A stretch of DNA of 12,435 nucleotides from Amoebophrya sp. AT5.2 (lineage: Eukaryota; Sar; Dinophyceae; Syndiniales; Amoebophryaceae), in contig RXOD01005807.1 of NCBI GenBank assembly GCA_005223375.1, positions 1 through 12,435 on the forward strand, read 5' to 3'. Positions 1 to 9,263 of this stretch are shown piece by piece. The notes under the pieces are model-generated. The model ran no database searches and was not told where the DNA came from. It saw only the letters and a list, made by a program, of their open reading frames with translations. Position numbers and translations under genes: made by a program. The number at the start of each line of letters is the position of its first letter. Positions within the stretch are counted from its first letter, which is position 1.

Positions 1-80
1 CGTTTTCTGGGGCAAGATTTCTGGGGGCACGGCAAGATTCCCGGGGTAACTTTCCTGGGGGCACGGCTTGATTCCTGGCT
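1..80. repeat. Degenerate ~20-bp tandem repeat
   Basis: The unit GGCAAGATTTCTGGGGGCAC (11-30) is followed directly by GGCAAGATTCCCGGGGTAAC (31-50). Partial, diverged copies continue to about position 80 (TTTCCTGGGGGCAC, then GGCTTGATTCCTGG). The array touches the window edge, so its full length is unknown. It is G-rich on the + strand and has no convincing coding frame. Confidence 0.6.
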
Positions 81-133
81 TTTCTGGAGTTTTGTCGATT
101 TTTCTCATAAGTATAGTAATTTGTAGTACGCAG

Positions 134-154
134 GAGAAGAAGAAGAAGAAGAAG
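134..154 (+). repeat. GAA microsatellite
   Basis: This is a short run of GAA/GAG triplets. It would read as poly-Lys or poly-Glu depending on frame, but no gene can be supported around it. Confidence 0.7.
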
Positions 155-372
155 ATGAAGACTCAAAATCAGAGATTGAAATATGGCTTTGCAGACAGAC
201 ACAGAGACAGGTTCACTGTGAGTGACTTTGATTCGGTCCCACACGACATGGAGGACCGAGTTTTAGTAAAAAAACGTGAACAAAAACGAAGAAGACCACG
301 CTCCTGACGCACCACGCACCCTTGCCATAAAACTTCATGACACGTGCCCACTTCATGCGCGGTGCAGCCTGT

Positions 373-400
373 ATTTGAAAGTACTGGATTTGAAAGTACT
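373..400 (+). repeat. Tandem direct repeat of ATTTGAAAGTACT
   Basis: The 13-mer ATTTGAAAGTACT occurs at 373-385 and again at 388-400, a 15-bp period with a GG spacer. It lies in the non-coding stretch upstream of gene 1. Confidence 0.7.
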
Positions 401-520
401 ACAAACAACTGCTGCTTGGCGGCCTTGACAAGCACCAGGGGCGCAAGAGAAGGAGCCGTGACATCAACGGCTTTCTCTAATCAATGCGCAGGACGTACTA
501 GCTCTGTCGTGTAGCGCTAG

Positions 521-646
521 GGCATCAACATCGACACTCGGGAGGCGTCCGGCTGGCCGATGACGGTGGTACGGGGCACCGAAAGCTCATTAGAACGGCC
601 GCCTCAAGCTCAAGGATTTGATCTACTGAGAGTCGAGGTCGACTGA
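521..646 (+). CDS. Possible terminal exon of an upstream gene (weak)
   Basis: Just after an AG (CGCTAG|GGC), a 41-codon open stretch runs to TGA at 644-646. The reading (begins GINIDTREASGWPMTVV, ends LLRVEVD) has mixed composition and looks more protein-like than the flanking sequence. No domain is recognisable, and no preceding exon could be identified with confidence in 1-520. The call rests only on an open frame, an AG acceptor and protein-like composition, so it could be chance. Confidence 0.2.
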   Translation, partial: GINIDTREASGWPMTVVRGTESSLERPPQAQGFDLLRVEVD

Positions 647-996
647 GTGGATAGAGAGCAGCTGAAAAACAAAAACATAAAAAAAAAAATATATTTATAG
701 TAAATTCAGAATGAAAGAAAATGTAAATGTAAATTCATGCCATGAATTCACCATCACGCACGCTGAATTCACTACAAATGATCGGTTAAAAACTAACAGT
801 TGTTTTTGTTACCACGTCACTCTCCTGTTGTGCGGCCCTGCCCCTCGTCGTAGTGGTAGGCCCGAATCCGCCTGATTGAAGGGAACAGGAAAGCACCGCA
901 CCTAGCTGCGGGCGGGGCCTCTCGCCCGGGGTAGGAAAGGGTAAATCGAAGATCACGGCGAGAACGACGGAAAGTCGCACTGATAACAAGAGCAAG
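647..996. other. Spacer upstream of gene 1
   Basis: This is AT-rich at first (an A-run at about 680-690, then GTAAATTCAGAATG), with the word GAATTCAC repeated near 743 and 764. From about 820 it becomes more GC-rich. I see no supportable gene or RNA. The 5' UTR and any leader-acceptor site of gene 1 should lie near its 3' end. Confidence 0.5.
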
Positions 997-2270
997 ATGC
1001 TTCAGGCAAGCAAAATCTCTCACGGGCGAAAAGCTGAGGCGCCACTGATCAGGCTGTTCGGATGGCATCAGAAGGAAGTACTTTTTCTCTCCCTTCGTTG
1101 TTTTCAATTTCAAGTTTTGCTTTTGCTTTTATTTCCGTCAACCACCTGTTGTTGATCCAGCTTGCTCAGAGGGACAGGGTTTCTTTCATCGGAATAGAGT
1201 AATTGACCAACAACTATCTACACCAACTCACATTGACCCTCCTGTCACTTCAGAACGGACCCAACTGGCCTTCGCGCCCGGGACCGGTGAACTGCGTCAC
1301 GGGTGACTTTCCGTACCGGCACAAGGAAATGGGCGGTTACCAGGTGTACATGGGCCAGGCGCCGTACTCGTTAATCGAAGCCATGAAAGGGAACCAACCG
1401 ATGATCGGACATCCGAAACTCCTCGACCACAACCACAAAATCGCACGGATGACCTACGACTTGTCAAAGCACTTGAACGCACAAGGTGCCTTTTCTTCTA
1501 TTTCATCTACATTTGTTCTCCTTGCACATCATGACGTTGGTTTACGTCGACGGACACGGATACCGCCCCAATTGCAGGCCAGCACAAGGCGAATTGAACA
1601 CGGTGGAAGATGACGGTCTAGCGCGAGGACAATGAACATCAATCCAAGTTAGAAGTAGTCCTCCAACATCGATACACACGATACCTTGTGATGGAAACTA
1701 CATGAACATCCTGAAAAAAAATAAATATGAAATTCTTGTTGTACTTGTTCATTCACAGATCGGTACTCCGCACTGTCGCTGAAGCAGTACTGGCAGCTGA
1801 TGTTCACGCAGGTGTACAACGAGCGGTACTGGCTCTGGGCCCTGATGATGCCTCTCTCCGCCATCGCCTTCAACTTCATGTTCTTCGTCAGGAGGGAACC
1901 ACCAGAACACTACTGCGACTCTGAGGAGTACAGCTTCGACACTCTTTTATGCTTCTTGTTCTACTTTAACTTTTACTTCCACTTCTAGTTGTTCAACATG
2001 AAAAATTAATTTCTATATCTATTTCACTTTCAGTTTCAGCGAACTTTCTGAGTCCACAAGAGCTGGTCATGTTGATGTTTAGCAAGCCCTGCTCCCGATC
2101 TGGATGTGGATCTCGAATGAGGACGTGCTCATCAATCATCGACAAGGTACTGGTACAATTTCGATTTGTACGCGTACGGAAAGGAGCTGGACCATCACCA
2201 GGTGGATCACATGATTGAGGCGCGGTTCGCAAACAAGTGGGGCTGGATTGATCCTCATGTGCACCACTAA
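997..2270 (+). CDS. Unknown single-membrane-helix protein, possibly mitochondrial; 4 exons, frame breaks in the last
   Basis: I do not recognise the family. Proposed exons are 997-1077 (ATG 997), 1254-1485, 1759 to about 1927, and about 2034-2270 (TAA). Introns 1078-1253 and 1486-1758 are GT-AG and keep frame (phases 0 and 1). The N-terminus (MLQASKISHGRKAEAPLIRL) is basic and lacks acidic residues early on, compatible with a mitochondrial presequence. Exon 3 carries one hydrophobic helix (WLWALMMPLSAIAFNFMFFV) followed by RREPPEHY. The C-terminus is polar and rich in His and Trp (ends KWGWIDPHVHH). This layout resembles small inner-membrane respiratory-chain or ATP-synthase subunits, but that is inference. 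In the last exon, coherent protein lies in three successive frames: FLSPQELVMLMFSKP, then PIWMWISNEDVLINHR, then RYWYNFDLYAYGKEL. Each join needs a one-base slip, at about 2087-2090 (CCC run) and about 2145 (CAAGG). The exon 3/exon 4 junction also does not resolve cleanly. Long-read consensus errors are the simplest cause; a decaying gene is the alternative. Confidence 0.6.
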
Positions 2271-3126
2271 GTAATGTATGTTGGTGGAGGTGATGGCATC
2301 CGCATCCTTAATCTCAAATTTTTGCGTACAGAAGTGGAGGTGTATTCAGCACTACAACCTCCAACTTTTATTTTTCCCGTTGAATCTTCTCGTCTCGATG
2401 CGGCGAAAAACCAAGCACAGGAGTCGAGCAACGCTTCTCTCTGCAACCGGAGGAAGCACCCCTCTACCTCTTCGTACTTTTTAAAGGGGCAGCAGCTGCA
2501 CCTGCAGGTGCAGTTCTCTTGGAGCGCTTAACATGGTGCGGCGTACTTCTTCGTAAACCTATCCTGCCGTTTCCAGTGCTGCCACTGCGTTTGCCAGTGC
2601 CACGACAAAAACGTACAAAAATTGCCGTATGAGCGAGAGCGAGAAAATAGAAAGCATTTTGCATGCGATTGCACGATCAACATGATGCGTCGCAAGGGCA
2701 AAAAGAAAAACCCAAATCTGGTCTTGGCGGGCGGTCGCAGGCTTTGTCTTGTTGTAAAGCTAAAGACTGCGTTTCGTCGTGCATCATCTGCCAGCTGGAA
2801 ATCGACGTCGACGTGCCGTCTCGTTCTTGTGGGGACATACATTCTAGGGCCGCCGCGCCGAGCAAAAATGAAACGCAAGAACTGAAACAAAGAGGACAAC
2901 ATTCGAAATAAAGTAATAAAAAGACTTTGAAAATACTAATACTGTAGTTGCTGGCACCCTAGCGCAAGTGCCAGTCGTCCAAAAATATGTATCAAAATGT
3001 TCATGATGATGTTGATGTTGAAACTTTTTTAATTTTAATCTTTATCACTTTTTTAAATCTTGAATATTCCGGATAAATTACAAGTAGGAACGTAGTTTTA
3101 GTAGTTGAAGAGCTGAAAGCACGAGC
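2271..3126. other. Spacer between gene 1 and gene 2
   Basis: Several overlapping open frames of 65-125 codons exist on both strands here. None shows a recognisable motif or is supported by intron structure, so I call no gene. Contents include a perfect palindrome (2496-2513), an A-rich tract near 2905-2925 that may belong to the end of a transcript, and an AT-rich stretch at 3000-3070 just upstream of gene 2. Confidence 0.5.
2496..2513. repeat. 18-bp perfect palindrome
   Basis: CTGCACCTGCAGGTGCAG reads identically on both strands. It lies in the spacer after gene 1. A hairpin or a dyad protein-binding site is possible; nothing in the sequence decides between them. Confidence 0.8.
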
Positions 3127-6100
3127 ATGATGATGCATTCCTCAGTTGCGCTGCCGTCAGATGGTGCTGATTCTGGACGGTTCGGCGGAAACTTGATGTA
3201 TGGCCGCGGCCACCCCGGCTTCCTTTACGGAAGTGCCCCGCCCGACCAGCACGGCAGCGAAAACGCCGTCGGAGGCCAGCATGCTTTGGCGGCACCGCCC
3301 TCCACCATGACTTCCCGGCCATCCGTGCGGTCGTCGTCGAACCCCCCCACGGTTTCAAGTAACGAGCCGACAGCCATGAGCGCCACGACCTCCACGACTA
3401 CTCGCACGCCCATTGTGAACATTGCGGAGCCGCAAGCCCGCCCCAGTGCCGCCGTCCGGCACAGCTCCGCTGATGGACAGCTCGCGATGCGCGCCGCGGC
3501 CGGAGGGACAGCAGCTGCCGCGGCAAAGATCTCGAACTACAACTACAGCACACCACCCAGTCAGCCAGCAATGGCCCCGCCGGCTCCGACCAAAAAAGCG
3601 TCCCTGTACTACTCGCCCGGCATGCGGACACGAGGCACGATGTCTGCTGGCGCCGTGCTGCTCCAGTCGGGCAGCTGCCTCGCTGGACAGGGCGGGGAGG
3701 GCAGTTATTTGCTGCAAAATCTACCGCCACGGGGTCCTCTTGTTCCTCATCAACAGCCAGCGTTCGGCCCCTTCGCCAGCCGCTCAACGCCCGGACAGCA
3801 GTACCGCGGGGACCATATTGCAGCTGCTCCGACGAGCAACCTCTTGATGAACGCGCAGCACCGGCCACCGCTTTTGCCATCCCGCGCGGAGCAGGGCTAC
3901 AATCATGGGCTTGCTGCGGGTCGTCCACCCCTGCAACCGGTGAAAACCGCACCCGTGCCCCGACCCCCCGTAAGCTTGGCTAACAAATCGCAGCGGTTAA
4001 CCTCGTCCTCGTCCAGTACCTCTTCCACGGCCGGCTCCGCATCCGCAAGTAGCAACTACAACGAACAAACAGCAGGAGCACCAGCAGGGCGGGGCATGGG
4101 TGCACAACTTGTCACAATGGGAGCGAGAGCGACGGAGTCGCCGCGAGTCCACGCTCGCGTGCAGGCGATTCAGGCGACTAAAAACATGAACTTGCCGCCT
4201 CCCAACTACATGGGCATTGCGGGCGGAATGGCGCAGTCGTCGCAAGTCCGGTCCTCCAGTTTGTCGAGGGCAAGTGCTGGTATGTGCGGCGGTGCTGGAG
4301 GGGGCTTGTTCGGCCTCTTGGGTTCTCCCGGCACTGGACCTCTTGGCGGTCATGGTGGCCGCGCCCATATACGGTCGGCAAGTCAAGGAGCCCCATTGGC
4401 TCCTGCGAGGACAAACGCAGAGCAGCAACAGACGGGTGCCGGGGGTGAAAGATGTGTTGGGGCAGGAACAAGCGTAGTGGCTTCTCCGGGCTTGCAGTTT
4501 CGGGGTCTGCAGGGAATGACCGCTATGACGTCCTCCGCCCTGTCAGGGACGCAGAACGGAAGCGCGCAGCAACGTGGCTTGTCTCCTGCGATTTCGAGCC
4601 GCGCACCGGTCGCTGGCGCAACGACACTGCTTGGAGCGCCAGTGGGCGGGGGGAGCGCCAGCACCCTTAACCCGCAGGCACAGGCAGGGCGACAGGCAAA
4701 TTTTCAGACCGCTCCGCAAGAACTGGGAGTGTTACAGACGAACCCCCAACAGCTGCTGGCACATGCAAACGCGAATCAAGTTCGGCAGCAACGAATGGTA
4801 CGTAAAGAAAAAAGACTGTTGCCCTTGCCATCACTTTCACTATACCTATTTTTATTTAGGAAAAGGAAAAGGTTGAACTTGAAGTAGAAGTTGTGAAACA
4901 AGGGTTCATGCTCATGATGATCATGATGAATCACGAATCATGTGGCCATAATTTTTGAGCAGCGATTGCGATTCGACGAGCACACTGTCCTTTACGAGTA
5001 GGAGCAGTACGATACAACGGATTTTTATAATGTTCGTTTTCTTCGCCGCGAAGGCCGTTACGGTGAACCCGAACTGTTTTCAAATTGCTTGCTTCGAACA
5101 TGGATGAACTATGTCGACGTAAACGAACACAGGGCCCTTCGAAACCGCAACATCAAAGACTCGCACCGGCCTACAGCTCCAATATGGCGCCAACGTCTAC
5201 TGCAGGCGTGCAGAACTTATTGCAGTTTCAGCAGGCAGGAGTCCACGCGCAACAAGTAGCATCCACAGCGACATCGTCATCGGACCACCCGGCAGCAGTT
5301 GCAACTACAGGAACAGGCCGCGTCGTCGCTACTACACCTATCGCGACGCACGCGAATCACGACCACGAGTCTACTGAGAAACAGAAGATGAAAACGGAAG
5401 CGGAAATGCTACCTGTTGGGGCCGCGCGCGCTGCACCTTTAGCAGTTGCGGAGTCGACGCCGCCCGCCGCGACTGTGATGTACGTGTACCCGGCAGCGGA
5501 GGAGCAGTGTGAGCGCGGCGTCATTGACGCACCTTCGGTAGGTTCGAGTTCGCTCGGTTCTGCAGCGTTGTTCGCCAGGGATCGAGAGCAAAAGAACAGC
5601 CTGAGCATGATACCCCAGCGCGCACTCGTCCTGGCCGATGCGTCTCCACTAGGAGCTGCAACTGCAGGAGGGATGTTGACAAACTACACAAATCATGCGG
5701 TTGGAATGAGGTTGAATGGTGCATCAACGGGTGCCGGTGCTACCACCTTCCACCATATGCAGCAGACAAGCGGAGCAGTAGTTGCGGCGCCAGTTCTATC
5801 GTCGCCCACCGCCTCAAATCCGAGTCCTGTGCAGCAGGCACAAACTCAAACCGCTCCGTCACCGTCTGCTCTACTCCTGCAAAATAAAACCTCCTCCGAG
5901 GGAAGCCCGCTTGGCAGTCCACAGCTGCGCATCTCCTACAGCCCGAAAATCGCGAGCAACACAGCGACAACAGGCGGGGGAGTTAGTAATCCTAACCTCG
6001 CCTCCCGCGGTCTTTTCGCGGGGAACGGAACTACAAACCTTGGTCCTCTTCTTGCAGCAACCTCGGCTGCGGCGCCATCGTCGTCATCCTCTAGCAATAG

Positions 6101-9100
6101 TATCCTGACAACGACGAAGATGCCCATTGCAGCCGTGCCGTTCAATGCAGGAGCCGCCCACAACAAGTTTGTCGTGTCCACTACGGGTAGTGCGCCGTTG
6201 TCCGCTTTCGACGAGGCCCGCTCGGCGTCTGACGCGAGCTCTCTGACTCTGCGGCAAAGCCAAAACAACAAGGCGGAGACGAACGTCGTGAACCATCTTA
6301 ACCAGTCAACTCGAGGGCCTGCCGCGCAGCTGCAGCAGACGGACGCATCTTCAGGCGGGGCAGCTGCTGGCCCTCCAGCACCCAGCAGCAGCTCCACGAA
6401 GGGCACGGCAGTGGCAGGGGCGATGGGTCGCGTCTCCTCATCTTCCTACCTCCCTAGGGACGATACAACAGGCGGCAACCGTGGCATAAGGAGACCGGCA
6501 ACAGCAGCAGGAGCCACCACGGCTTCACGTCCAGGAGGTGTAGCCACTACAACGTCGTCAAGCACAAGCAGCGCAGGGAACACAGGAGGCATGGCGACTT
6601 CGAGCAACAAGAGAAACACATCCCCCCGCAGCGTGACGATGTCGGTTCGCCACGCTTCCGGCGCACGACGCCGCTCGCCCCAACGACGCGGATCCGAAAT
6701 CGAGAGCGGCAGCGGCAGCCAACTCAGTGCTAACGCAAGGATGAAACCGACCCGCGTTGAAGCGCAGCCGGGATCATCTTCATCGTCAACATCGACCAGC
6801 AGAAGTAGCGCCGCTCGAAATCTTCATGACCCGTCAGGACGGAAGCGACTGACGTCCACGCTCGTCGCCGGCACGGCTGCACCATCACGGCAAGGACCGT
6901 ACGCCGCCGGCAGACTGGCGACCACCACGAGGAGCTCGAGCTTTGCAGGAGGTGGAGTTGCGGCAGCCGGCGGCGGTGCCGGCGCGGGCGCGGGCGCTAG
7001 TGCCAGCGCGCGGCCATCAGGCTGCGAGCAAACCACGAAGCAGCAGGAGTGGCAGCAGCAGCAGGCGGGGGCGCAGTCCCTCCTAAACGCCTCGCTGAAC
7101 AGCACACAGCACGAGGAACTCTCGGCCATCGCCGAAGCGCCGCCCGATGTGCTCATGATGGGTCCCGAGGAAGATGGGGACTCAGAGGACCGCACCGACT
7201 TCTTGATCATGGACCATTACATGCAGCAACAGTACGGGCTCTCGTTCGCGGCCTACTCGAAGATGCAGATCGATGAGGCGCTCGAGTGCATTGCCATCAA
7301 CCTGGAGATCATGAAGGAAAAGGAGGCCTTTCAGGATCTTCAAAAGCTCGCACTAAGCCACAAGTACGCGTTTGATGTGTCCACCATAACCGAGGAAGAT
7401 GTTGCAGGTGAGCAGCGCGCGCAGCCTGATCTTCCTGATTCTACTGCTGCCCCGGGGGCGCCAACCCCCGCAACGCCAACCTCCGCCACGGCTCTCGTGC
7501 AAAAGGTCCTCGAGTCCGCGTGCGCTCTGTTGCAGTTTTCCGACTTGAAATGGGCGAGTGTGATCGGATACTTCTCGCGCGGGATGTTCGGGGCGCGGCT
7601 GAAACGGTTTGACGTGAATCAGGTGCCAAGGTCGACGTTCGCGCGGGTGCGGGGCTACCTGCTCGATCCCGCCTACGACGAGGAGCTGATTCTGGAGACG
7701 AGCGCAATCCTGGCGCCTGTGGCGCGGTGGGTGCGGTCGGCCGCGTTCTACCTCCAACTCACGAAGCACAAGAATTTCGCGGCTGCGGAGCTGGAAAACG
7801 GCTCCTCCTCCTCTGGCGGCCCCTCTTTCCAGGGGCGGGAAATCGAAAACCTGAAGGCGAACAGCCAGATTCCGCAGTTCGACGTAAACCACTACCGAGA
7901 CTACTATGAAGCGGTGAAAGCACAAATGGCCCGTGACTCGGAGGAAGCGGCCGCGGTCGATATTCCGCACGCGGAAGCGGTTGCCGCAACTGGTGCAGCT
8001 GCGGGGTCAGCGTCAGCCGGGACCCTCCTGGCTGGTGAAGAAGTAAGTAGAGACCAGGTCGTGGGAGTCCAGCACGACCCAGAAGACGCTAGACAAGGGA
8101 GTGACGACGTACTTTCACTTTGTCGTTGTACTAGTAGGTACGTCGTAATGAAGAAGTTGAAGATGAACCTGAACGAAGATCGATGAAAAAGAACTTCAAC
8201 TCGTCTTGCTTTGGCTTTCCGAAGACTTCCGCTCCGAATGAATCACTTAATCACTTTGTGTGTGCAGCTGTGTATACTTAGATACGTCTAAGAAAGTCGT
8301 ATACTTCATTTTTTTTTTGCGACTACCAGTTTTCTGCCGCGAATGTCATCCAGCAGGAGTTGCAAGACGATCACCCCCGGCGTATCTCGCCGCAGCCGGA
8401 GCAGCAAGGCGTTCAGGGTGACCAAGCGGACGCCCCCGCCAACATCGGCACCACCGCCAACACGACCAACCACTACAATGAACAAGAGCGAGCGCCGCAG
8501 ACACAATCCCAAGATGATCCGCCCCAACAAGAATGCCAGCCAGCACAGGACGTCGGCCCGCACCGGCTTCGGCAGTTATCCGACGCGCAGCGGCAGCAAT
8601 TCTCAAGTACGCAGAAGTCCTTCCAGGAATACCAAGTAGAGAAGCAGCGCCTCCTCCAACTGGAGCGGAGATTCGGGAAGGATTCCAACTACTGCCGCTT
8701 TCGCATAGATCCCGGAGAAGACTTGCTCTTCTCGCCAGACCTGAATGCGGCCCTCACCGATCCGACAAAGGTGCACAACCTCACGGTCACACGCGAGGGA
8801 GTAGGCCAAATCATGTTCCATGGCGACACGGATGTACGCGGAATCAACTTCAGAGAAGCCCTGGATTTACAACAGGGATACGTCTTGGTACTATCTCATC
8901 TATCGAAAAAAACACCTTTTATCGAATCTTAAGTATATCATTTGCAATTCCTCGTTGTACTAGGTAGAATGAATGCTTCAAGAGCAGGTTCAGGAGCAAG
9001 GTTCAGCGTCAATCTTCCTCCCACACCACGAACAGGTGTATCCCCGGCTGCAAGTCAGCGCGAAGCCGCCTCCCGGAACCGGGTTAAACAAGGAGGCCAC

Positions 9101-9263
9101 GGTCACCCTCTACAACTGCCTACCGCCCGCGCCCGTCCTGACGGTCTCTGAGGCGGAGGCCTACGTGGATCGGGTCCGGCAAATGACCTTGCAGAAGGGT
9201 GCCGATTTCCTCAGCTACGACCTCAACACCGGAGTGTGGCAGTTCCAAGTGCAACACTTCTGA
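3127..9263 (+). CDS. NUP98-type nucleoporin with a dynein microtubule-binding-domain-like segment (4-exon model)
   Basis: Exons are 3127-4797, 5133-8042, 8330-8887 and 9036-9263. Introns are 4798-5132 (GTACGT...CACAG), 8043-8329 (GTAAGT...ACCAG) and 8888-9035 (GTACTA...AACAG). All are phase 0 and GT-AG, giving about 1788 residues. The start is ATG 3127 (MMMHSSVALPS). Residues 1 to about 1250 are low-complexity (Ser, Ala, Gly, Thr, Gln). About 1260-1330 is a helical stretch (DEALECIAINLEIMKEKEAF). About 1346-1435 resembles the dynein heavy-chain stalk tip. About 1440-1640 is again polar and Gln/Pro-rich. About 1651-1788 is a NUP98 autoproteolytic domain (Nucleoporin2 family) ending GVWQFQVQHF. 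In NUP98 that domain anchors the protein at the nuclear pore and cleaves after His-Phe; here translation stops exactly there. FG dipeptides are very few: five in the whole model. The separate-gene alternative is a start at ATG 5100 (AACATGG), which leaves 3127-4887 as its own gene. The link between exon 2 and exon 3 is firmer, because exon 3 has no usable upstream ATG. Confidence 0.65.
7347..7772 (+). other. Dynein stalk-tip (microtubule-binding domain)-like region of gene 2
   Basis: Starting at VQKVLESACALL (7497), the reading matches the order of landmarks in the dynein heavy-chain MTBD. These are a V..vLEs.C.LL helix, a Trp (LKWASVI), F...L..F (MFGARLKRFDVNQVP), a Y(L).(D)P.Y(D).E.I..(T)S block (GYLLDPAYDEELILETS), then WV.(S/A)A..Y (RWVRSAAFYLQLTK). 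The span is about 90 residues, the usual size. Upstream, LALSHKYAFDVSTITEED resembles the end of coiled-coil 1, but a Pro/Ala/Thr-rich insertion of about 35 residues separates it from the domain. No long second coiled coil follows, so a full stalk is absent. Recognition is by eye against known dynein sequences. Confidence 0.6.
8699..9260 (+). other. NUP98 autoproteolytic domain of gene 2 (split by intron 8888-9035)
   Basis: The domain reads from FRIDPGEDLLFSPDLNAAL through LTVTREGVGQIMFHGDTDV, equivalent to the 'DFTIGRKGYGSIYFEGDV' block in NUP98. It continues through VYPRLQVSAKPPPGTGLNKE ('VYPDD..KPPVGEGLN') and EATVTLYN, then KGADFLSYDLNTGVWQFQVQ ('GAQFKEYRPETGSWVFKVS') to His-Phe. Using the acceptor at 9036 joins GYVL to VYPRL with no insertion relative to the family, which is why I chose it over nearer AGs at 8984, 8987 and 8993. 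Confidence 0.85.

Noticed and set aside
1203..1613. Open frame 1203-1613 as a stand-alone gene
   Set aside because: It starts at TTG, not ATG. Its protein-like part (1254-1485) is flanked by a CAG acceptor and a GT donor and joins neighbours in frame.
2081..2150. Programmed frameshifting like that described in Perkinsus mitochondrial cox1 (AGG and CCC codons)
   Set aside because: The CCC and AGG context is suggestive, but that system skips bases forward, whereas here one extra base is needed, and the gene has spliceosomal-type introns, so it is nuclear. Base-calling error at homopolymers is simpler.
2528..2902. Minus-strand open frame of 124 codons
   Set aside because: It has no motif, biased Arg/Phe composition and overlapping open frames on the other strand; it looks like a chance frame.
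3355..4664. Several long minus-strand frames opposite gene 2
   Set aside because: They are shadows of GC-rich, low-complexity coding sequence; their Arg/Cys-rich translations show no domains.
5100..8186. A separate gene starting at ATG 5100 and ending at TGA 8184-8186
   Set aside because: The last 48 codons lie past a strong GTAAGT donor at 8043 and read like intron. The phase-0 join to 8330 continues into the NUP98 domain. The start at 5100 is still possible, and is noted in the gene entry.
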